NCBI GenBank assembly: GCA_017652545.1
Contig: JAGCAV010000101.1
Span: 1 to 11,196 of the forward strand
DNA: 11,196 nucleotides
Source: Lachnospiraceae bacterium
GTDB lineage: Bacteria > Bacillota_A > Clostridia > Lachnospirales > Lachnospiraceae
Direction: 5' to 3'
Part shown: one piece after another, positions 5,632-11,196 of the stretch
Layout of the letters: the number at the start of each line of letters is the position of its first letter
How positions within the stretch are numbered: the first letter of the stretch is position 1
Position numbers and translations under genes: made by a program
The notes under the pieces: generated by a model
The model's input: the letters and a program-made list of their open reading frames with translations, nothing else
What the model was told of the DNA's origin: nothing
Database searches by the model: none

Positions 5632-8600
5632 ATGAAAGATATGAAGCGCACAGCATGTCCGGCATCAAAGCATTTTCTGTTACTTCCCTTTTTGATTTTC
5701 ATATTCCTGTTTTCCGGCAGGGCCTTTGCCGCAACAGGAGACATTTACACCCTCAGCGTAAGAGGTACCTGCCGTTTCAGCGTCGGCCGCGAGCTGCTTG
5801 GAATGATCAATCGTTCACGGACCGCTCAGGACGGTACGGCAAGCAAGGTCAGCGAGCCATTGGAACTGGACAAAGACCTGACAATGGACGCCATGCAAAG
5901 AGCCGCTGAGTGTTCGGTGGATTATTCTCATACCCGGCCTGACGGTACTGAAAACACCACGATCAACGGGAAGATTACCGATGAGATCATCGGAAGGGAT
6001 TACAGGACTTCTAGTGAATTGTTCATATTGCTGCAAAGGCAGCAGGACCTGTTCCGGAAACTGCTGGATCCCGAGATCAGGAGTATCGGAATCGCCTGCT
6101 TCCAGACTGAAGCATCGCCGTTCAGCAGCAGTACATATAATTACTGGGTCATCACCCTCTCAAAATCCGAAGCCGAAAGCCAGCCGGACCAGGGTGATCT
6201 TATTACCACCCGCGCAGTCCGGATCCAGGAAGGTTCCCAGCCGCTGACCGCCAGAATAACGGACCACTCTTCCTTTGTCATCACGGCACTGGAAGCAGGC
6301 AGCACTCACGATATTGTAGTCGGACGGGTCAATCCCCACCTGACAGAAAGGACTGCCGCTTTCATTCCCGAATCTTTCATATGGTCAAGTTCAGATCCGG
6401 ATGTTGCCCGGATCGATGCGCCGGGTGTCGTGGTAACAGAAGGCGCCGGTGAAGCCCTCATCAGCTTTACACCGAAACTCTGTGAAAGCGCTGATCCGCC
6501 GAAGATGAGCATCACTCTTCGTGTGGAGGAATCCCTGGAAAGAGCCAGTATTGAGGCTATCGAACCCGTCACATACAGCGGCATGCCGCATACGCCAAAG
6601 CCTGCTGTAAAGCTGAACGGAAAACTTCTTGAGGAAAATGTTGATTTCACGTACAGATACGGGCCAAATACAGATGCCGGCATCGAAGCGGGCACCGTTT
6701 ATGTCGACGGAACCGGGTATTATCACGGCACGGTCTCGACATTGTTCGACATTCTGCCTCAGGATGTGACAGAACTGGTCGACATTTCTCTCGACGAGTG
6801 GATCATGAACGGCAGCCAGACCACGTTAGATGAGTTCATGCGATCCCATCTTCGTGTCGTCTGGAAATCGGATGGCAGTCCCGTTCCAGAAGATTCATAC
6901 CGGATCTCCGATGATATTCAGGTGAGCCCGGCAGGCCATGACACGCTCATAGAAAAGTTTAAAGTCGAGTTCATCAAAAACTATACCGGAAGCCGCACTC
7001 TCCGGTTTATCGGAACCGCGGACATGCTTCCTGTCAACCCGGAGTTCTACACCGGAAAGGAAATCAGGCCTGAGATCAGGCTCTACGCCGATTCAGCCCT
7101 CCTGTCGGTCATCCCTCCGGAGGAATACAAGGTATCCTATGAGAACAACGTGAATGCAGGTGACGCGCTGATCCGCATTGCAGGCATGGGAGACTGGTAC
7201 GGAACGCGTGAAGAAAGGTTCACCATCGTGCCGGCAGAGATGAGCAATGTTTCGTTCTCTGAGATTGAAGAGCAGACATACACCGGCTGGATGATCACCC
7301 CTGAAGTCCAGTGTAAATTTAATGGTGCCCTGCTGAGACAGGATGTGGACTACACGGTTGCATACGGACCGAATGTCAATGTCGGCGAGGGCACAATCGT
7401 GGTGACCGGCAAGGGAAACTTCCAGGGTGATTGTGTCATAACCTTTGGCATCAATCCGAAAGATATCGCTCTGACTCAAGTGTCTCCGGTCGAAACGTTT
7501 GTCTATGACGGAGAGCCCAAAAAACCCGAACCGTTCATAATGGACAAAGATCAGATGGTACCCCTGGTTCCTGATACGGACTATACGCTCTCCTGGGAAA
7601 AGAATGTGGATGCCGGCGAAGCGCTGGTGATCATAAAGGGTACCGGGAATTACGGCGGAACCATGAAAGTCCCCTTCATGATCGAGGCGGCAGATATCTC
7701 CGAAGCCAAAATTTCCGAAGGAATCAAAGACCAGGTCTATACGGGACTTCCGATCATAACACCGCTGTATGTGACGTTTAATGACATGGAGCTGACCCTG
7801 GGCAAAGACTATACCACTGCCTGGGCTTCCAACATCAATGTGGGTCCGGTCTATGTCACCCTCAACGGCATCGGAAACTATCAGGGAACCCTCAAAGACG
7901 TCAGTCCCTTCTCCGTCATCCAGAGAGACATTTCGGATTCGTCGATCGGAACGATTCCTGATCAGACCTACACCGGTTCTCAGATCTGTCCGCCTGTTGC
8001 CATCCGCATCGGTGAGGTGGAACTCAAACCGGAAATGGGTTATGAACTCTCCTACAGTGAAAACATCGAGCCCGGACCAGCGGCCGTCACGATCACCGGG
8101 GTCAACAATATGAAGGGAGAGACGAAGGTCATCTTTACCATCACACCGAAGGATATCTCCAAAGCCGAGGCAGATGCGCTTCCGTCCTCTGTCTATGACG
8201 GGAAAGAAAAGAAGCCTGAACCGGTCATAAGAGACAAGGATTATGTCCTGGTTCCCGAAAAGGATTATACGCTCTCCTGGGAAAAGAATGTGGATGCCGG
8301 TGAAGCGCAGGTCATTGTTACGGGTACCGGTTATTATGACGGGACCCTGAAAGTTCCCTTCAGGATTGAACCGGCTGACATTTCCGAAGCCAAGATTTCC
8401 GAAGGAATCAAGGATCAGGTCTACACGGGACGTCCGATCACAACACCGCTGTTTGTGAAATATCATGACATGGAACTGACCCTGGACAAAGACTATACCA
8501 CTGCCTGGGCTTCCAACATCAATGTAGGTCCGGTCTCTGTCACCCTCAACGGCATCGGAAACTATCAGGGAACCCTCAAAGACGTCAATCCCTTCTCTGT

Positions 8601-9612
8601 CATCCAGAGATATATTTCGGATTCGGAGATCGCGGATATTCCTGACCAGACCTACACCGGTTCTCAGATCTGTCCGCCTGTCGCCATCCGCATCGGTGAG
8701 GTGGAACTCACACCGGAAATGGGTTATGAACTCTCCTACAGTGAGAACATCGAGCCCGGAACAGCGACCGTTACGATTACCGGAACCAACAATATGAAGG
8801 GAGAGACAACGACCACATTCAGCATCATAAAGAAGGATGAACCCGATCCCGGAAACGGTGATCCCGGAAACGGATCCGGAACCGGTGATCCCGGAAACAC
8901 ATCCGGCTCCGGCTCTTCCGGAACACCCGGCAGCGAAGACTTAGGCGACATCTCCGGCTCCGCAGGCGGCGGTATGACGGATAAATACGGAAACGCCATT
9001 GTATCCGAAGCACAGATGGAACAGCAGATCCTGGCTCTGGGCAATGACAATGATCCGTCCTGGTCGACCTACAGCCTGCTGCAGGCAAAACTCAAAACGG
9101 CAAAGAAAAAATCCATTACCATCACCTGGAAGCGTGTCCCCGGCGCCACACAGTATGTCATCTACGGAAACAAGTGCGGCAGAGGAAAGCGCTACGAGAG
9201 GATCGCAGCCGTTCCCGGAACCAGTTTCACGCAGAAGAAACTGAAATCCGGTACCTATTATAAATACCTGGTCGTCGCGACCGGCTCCGGAAACGCGCTC
9301 GCCACTTCAAAGACGCTTCACATCGCGACCGCGGGCGGAAAAGTCGGAAACGACAAGTCGATAAAAGTCAACAAGTCCAACGTAACGCTGCGTCTGAAGA
9401 AGAAGGGCAAGAACAAATTCAAACTGACCGCAAAGGGTGTCTCGAAGGGAACCGTGAAAAGGCATCGGGCGATCTCGTTCGAGAGCTCTGATCCGAAGAT
9501 CGCTGTCGTGTCAAAGAAGGGCGTGATCAAGGGTGTCGGCCGCGGCAGGTGCAAGATCTATGTATACTCACAGGACGGTGTCATGAAAGCCGTTAACGTG
9601 ACAGTGAAGTAA
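5632..9612 (+). CDS. Large secreted multidomain repeat protein with degenerate CAP domain and Ig-like repeats
   Basis: A 1326-residue exported protein of unknown function. The start at 5632 is chosen because AGGAGG (5620-5625) sits 6 bases upstream; the in-frame ATG at 5614 lies ahead of that site. A Sec signal peptide ends at about AFA-A (residue 33/34). Residues about 51-178 resemble a CAP/SCP domain (HTRPDG at 100-105), but the usual HR...N segment is missing. About 205-300 is Ig-like with SSSDPDVARID. Repeats of about 70 residues follow, with the pattern YTG..I.P......Y...Y..N...G...V...G.G.Y.G: at roughly 304-378, 466-535, 537-612, 613-690, 691-768, 769-842, 843-918, 919-996 and 997-1069. 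The last six are a duplicated three-repeat cassette. A Gly/Pro/Ser linker (1070-1118), an Fn3-like domain (about 1155-1232) and a Lys-rich Big_2-like end (about 1240-1326, SSDPKIAVVSKKG) complete it. There is no LPXTG motif or C-terminal membrane anchor. A role in surface adhesion or matrix binding is inferred only from architecture. Confidence 0.88.
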   Translation: MKDMKRTACPASKHFLLLPFLIFIFLFSGRAFAATGDIYTLSVRGTCRFSVGRELLGMINRSRTAQDGTASKVSEPLELDKDLTMDAMQRAAECSVDYSHTRPDGTENTTINGKITDEIIGRDYRTSSELFILLQRQQDLFRKLLDPEIRSIGIACFQTEASPFSSSTYNYWVITLSKSEAESQPDQGDLITTRAVRIQEGSQPLTARITDHSSFVITALEAGSTHDIVVGRVNPHLTERTAAFIPESFIWSSSDPDVARIDAPGVVVTEGAGEALISFTPKLCESADPPKMSITLRVEESLERASIEAIEPVTYSGMPHTPKPAVKLNGKLLEENVDFTYRYGPNTDAGIEAGTVYVDGTGYYHGTVSTLFDILPQDVTELVDISLDEWIMNGSQTTLDEFMRSHLRVVWKSDGSPVPEDSYRISDDIQVSPAGHDTLIEKFKVEFIKNYTGSRTLRFIGTADMLPVNPEFYTGKEIRPEIRLYADSALLSVIPPEEYKVSYENNVNAGDALIRIAGMGDWYGTREERFTIVPAEMSNVSFSEIEEQTYTGWMITPEVQCKFNGALLRQDVDYTVAYGPNVNVGEGTIVVTGKGNFQGDCVITFGINPKDIALTQVSPVETFVYDGEPKKPEPFIMDKDQMVPLVPDTDYTLSWEKNVDAGEALVIIKGTGNYGGTMKVPFMIEAADISEAKISEGIKDQVYTGLPIITPLYVTFNDMELTLGKDYTTAWASNINVGPVYVTLNGIGNYQGTLKDVSPFSVIQRDISDSSIGTIPDQTYTGSQICPPVAIRIGEVELKPEMGYELSYSENIEPGPAAVTITGVNNMKGETKVIFTITPKDISKAEADALPSSVYDGKEKKPEPVIRDKDYVLVPEKDYTLSWEKNVDAGEAQVIVTGTGYYDGTLKVPFRIEPADISEAKISEGIKDQVYTGRPITTPLFVKYHDMELTLDKDYTTAWASNINVGPVSVTLNGIGNYQGTLKDVNPFSVIQRYISDSEIADIPDQTYTGSQICPPVAIRIGEVELTPEMGYELSYSENIEPGTATVTITGTNNMKGETTTTFSIIKKDEPDPGNGDPGNGSGTGDPGNTSGSGSSGTPGSEDLGDISGSAGGGMTDKYGNAIVSEAQMEQQILALGNDNDPSWSTYSLLQAKLKTAKKKSITITWKRVPGATQYVIYGNKCGRGKRYERIAAVPGTSFTQKKLKSGTYYKYLVVATGSGNALATSKTLHIATAGGKVGNDKSIKVNKSNVTLRLKKKGKNKFKLTAKGVSKGTVKRHRAISFESSDPKIAVVSKKGVIKGVGRGRCKIYVYSQDGVMKAVNVTVK
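7459..8148 (+). repeat. Intragenic tandem duplication, copy A (three-repeat cassette)
   Basis: The first copy of a cassette of three Ig-like repeats (protein residues about 610-839). It aligns with copy B at a constant offset: 690 bases at the start, then 684 after a two-codon difference near residues 637-650. Parts are nearly identical at the DNA level, for example the segment starting at 7807 against the one at 8491. Confidence 0.85.
8149..8832 (+). repeat. Intragenic tandem duplication, copy B (three-repeat cassette)
   Basis: The second copy of the cassette (protein residues about 840-1067). Shared landmarks with copy A include VYDG, DYTLSWEKNVDAGEA, AKISEGIKDQVYTG, WASNINVGPV and DQTYTGSQICPPVAIRIGEV. 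High silent-site identity shows the duplication is recent or kept uniform by recombination. Confidence 0.85.
8845..8898 (+). repeat. Short DNA repeats encoding the Gly/Pro-rich linker
   Basis: Three exact copies of GATCCCGGAAAC (8845-8856, 8860-8871, 8887-8898) encode DPGN units of the flexible linker between the repeat stalk and the C-terminal domains. Such short repeats readily change copy number. Confidence 0.8.
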
Positions 9613-9620
9613 GATTTTCA

Positions 9621-9662
9621 AAAAAAGCTTCCATCAGTCTCATGGCTGATGGAAGCTTTTTT
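9621..9662. terminator. Strong bidirectional intrinsic terminator
   Basis: A perfect 17-bp inverted repeat, AAAAAAGCTTCCATCAG (9621-9637) and its complement (9646-9662), with an 8-base loop. The arms carry the A and T tracts, so a U-tract follows the GC-containing stem in both directions. It lies 8 bases after the secreted-protein stop and between convergent genes, serving both it and the ABC transporter gene. Confidence 0.9.
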
Positions 9663-9734
9663 GATGGATCCTTTTTGATGGCAGCTTCTTTGATGGCAGT
9701 TTCTTTAATGGCAGTTTTTTAATGGCAGCTTATT
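9648..9734 (+). repeat. Degenerate 14-15 bp tandem repeats derived from the terminator arm
   Basis: Six consecutive units of consensus RATGGCAGYTTYTTT at 9648-9662, 9663-9676, 9677-9691, 9692-9706, 9707-9720 and 9721-9734. The first unit is the terminator's right arm itself. The rest of the 9613-9737 convergent gap holds nothing else recognisable. Confidence 0.8.
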
Positions 9735-9737
9735 CGT

Positions 9738-11196
9738 TCATGCCCCTTTCTGTATGTCATTCATATGTGCGTATCTCCCGCCCATCCTGATCAGCTCCTC
9801 ATGGGTACCGCGCTCCTTCACCTTTCCCTTCTCGATGACCAGAATCTGGTCAGCGGTGCGGATGGTACTGAGACGGTGGGCAATGGCAATGATGGTCCTC
9901 TTTCCGGTCAGTTTGCTGATGGCATTGCGGATCTGCTGCTCCGTCTCAACATCAACGGCAGCTGTCGCCTCATCCAGCACAATGATCAGCGACTTGCGCA
10001 GGATGGCCCTGGCAATGGCGATCCTCTGCTTCTGACCGCCTGAAAGCCTGAGGCCTCTCTCACCGATCTGCGTATCATAACCGTCAGGCATGGCCATGAT
10101 CTCGTCATCAATGTTGGCTGCCTTCGCGGCTTCCCGTATTTCATCCATTGAAGACTCGGGGCTTGCGTAGCTGATATTCTCGGCGATGGTGCCGTTAAAG
10201 AGAAATGTGTCCTGCAGAACAATGGAGATGTTCTTTCTCAGGCTTTCAATACGCACGTCCCGGATATCCGTATGGTCAATGCTGATGGTCCCCTCATCGG
10301 GTTCATAAAATCTTGAGATCAGCTGTGTGATGGTCGTCTTGCCGACGCCGGTCGGCCCGACCAGCGCCACCATCTCCCCCGGTCTGCAGGTAAAGGAGAC
10401 ATCTTCAAGGACCGGTATTCCCTCAACATACGAGAAGCTGACATGATCAAAGGTGATCTCACCCTCGCAGGTTTCCAGCTCAATGGCATCCGGCCTGTCC
10501 CGGATCTCGCACGGCGCGTCGAGGATCACCGCGACACGTTCCGCGCCTGCAAGGGACTGCTGCATATTCTCCACCAGATTCGCCAGGCCGGTGATCGGCT
10601 GGTAAAAGAGGGAGAGATACAGCAGAAAGGCAACGATATCTTCCACCCGGAGGCTGCCCTGATATGCCAGATACCCGCCGAATCCAACGACCAGAATGGT
10701 GCCGATGGATGAGATGAATTCCACCGTCGGATGAAATATGGCACTGACCTTAAGCGCCTTCAGCATGGCCTTTACCTGGGCAAAGTTCTTCTCATTGACC
10801 CGCTCGGTCTCATATTCTTCACGGCCGAAAGACTGAATCTCATGAATTCCGGAAAGATTGTCCTGCAGCTTGCCGTTCAGTTCACCCATCTTCGCCTGAG
10901 AGACCCTGATATAGGGCCGCACCCGTTTGGCAAAGACAATTCCGGAGATCAGAATGAGCGGGATCGGGGCGCAGGTAATCAGAGCCAGTCCCGGATTAAT
11001 GGTCAGCAGGATGATCAGCACACCTGCCACGGTCACGATATTGGTGATCGATTCAGGGATCAGATGGGCGTAAAGGAGTTCGAAATCTCTGGTGTCATTC
11101 ACGATCCTGCTCATCAGATCGCCTGTCTGTTTGTCATGGAAAAATCCCAGATGCATCCGTTCCAGCTTGTCATAGGTCCTGGTCCGCAGGTCTCCG
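9738..11196 (-). CDS. ABC exporter, fused membrane and ATPase domains (N-terminus outside window)
   Basis: The C-terminal 485 or so residues of a half-size ABC exporter (MsbA/MdlB/BmrA-like; such proteins are usually about 570-620 residues). The frame stays open past the first visible Met at 11156 to the window edge, reading GDLRTRTYDKLER, which with the following MHLGFFHDKQTGDLMSR is the conserved intracellular loop after the second membrane helix; so the gene starts outside the window. Visible membrane segments include a hydrophobic pair around ITNIVTVAGVLIILL and ALITCAPIPLILISG, and a later pair around FISSIGTILVVGFGGYLAY. The ATPase is complete: Walker A GPTGVGKTT, Q-loop VLQDTFLFNG, signature LSGGQKQR, Walker B IIVLDEAT and H-loop AHRLST. 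It would work as a dimer, either homodimer or with a paired gene beyond the window. The substrate cannot be told. It converges on the secreted protein gene and shares its terminator. Confidence 0.93.
   Translation of the reverse strand, partial: GDLRTRTYDKLERMHLGFFHDKQTGDLMSRIVNDTRDFELLYAHLIPESITNIVTVAGVLIILLTINPGLALITCAPIPLILISGIVFAKRVRPYIRVSQAKMGELNGKLQDNLSGIHEIQSFGREEYETERVNEKNFAQVKAMLKALKVSAIFHPTVEFISSIGTILVVGFGGYLAYQGSLRVEDIVAFLLYLSLFYQPITGLANLVENMQQSLAGAERVAVILDAPCEIRDRPDAIELETCEGEITFDHVSFSYVEGIPVLEDVSFTCRPGEMVALVGPTGVGKTTITQLISRFYEPDEGTISIDHTDIRDVRIESLRKNISIVLQDTFLFNGTIAENISYASPESSMDEIREAAKAANIDDEIMAMPDGYDTQIGERGLRLSGGQKQRIAIARAILRKSLIIVLDEATAAVDVETEQQIRNAISKLTGKRTIIAIAHRLSTIRTADQILVIEKGKVKERGTHEELIRMGGRYAHMNDIQKGA

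Noticed and set aside
7093..8466. A 457-codon open frame on the minus strand, opposite the repeat region
   Set aside because: It is antisense to the well-supported secreted protein, its length follows from codon bias repeated by the duplicated cassette, there is no convincing start context, and its product shows no recognisable domain.

Overview
The window looks like part of the chromosome of an anaerobic, low-oxygen-niche Bacillota, most likely a Clostridia/Lachnospiraceae-type gut organism. The evidence is a clostridial-style putative sensory [FeFe]-hydrogenase operon with a SpoIIE-type phosphatase, a Tat-exported FMN/FAD reductase of the kind common in gut anaerobes, strong AGGAGG ribosome sites, and a large secreted protein built from repeats typical of Lachnospiraceae surface proteins. 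The taxonomic call is an inference. I see no insertion sequence, phage gene, tRNA, rRNA or CRISPR array.

Layout. (1) Positions 1-2369, minus strand: a tight operon. It starts with a small thioredoxin-like [2Fe-2S] ferredoxin (2115-2369), then a [FeFe]-hydrogenase-like protein with PAS domain (425-2101), then the N-terminus of a SpoIIE/PP2C phosphatase that runs off the left edge (1-432). In known relatives this combination is thought to sense H2 or redox state and pass the signal on through a phosphatase. (2) Positions 2462-4444, minus strand: a Tat-secreted flavoprotein with an FMN-binding domain and a fumarate-reductase-like FAD domain. It lies directly upstream of the hydrogenase operon in the same orientation. 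It appears to lack both substrate arginines of true fumarate reductases (both read as Tyr), so its substrate is probably a different electron acceptor. (3) Positions 4678-5493, plus strand: a divergent MerR-family regulator. The shared intergenic region carries a TTGACA/TACCAT promoter with the 19-bp spacer typical of MerR-activated genes and an imperfect dyad, so the regulator probably induces the reductase in response to a ligand.

(4) Positions 5632-9612, plus strand: a 1326-residue secreted protein with a signal peptide, degenerate CAP domain, bacterial Ig-like segment, about nine related beta-rich repeats, Gly/Pro/Ser linker, Fn3-like domain and a basic Big_2-like C-terminus. Six of the repeats are a three-repeat cassette duplicated in tandem. 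(5) Positions 9613-9737: a strong bidirectional terminator whose right arm is followed by five more degenerate copies of its own sequence. (6) Positions 9738-11196, minus strand: most of an ABC exporter (membrane domain plus complete ATPase), truncated at its N-terminus by the window edge.

The most interesting unit is the centre-left block: a ligand-controlled extracytoplasmic reductase next to, and possibly read through into, a putative H2-sensing operon.
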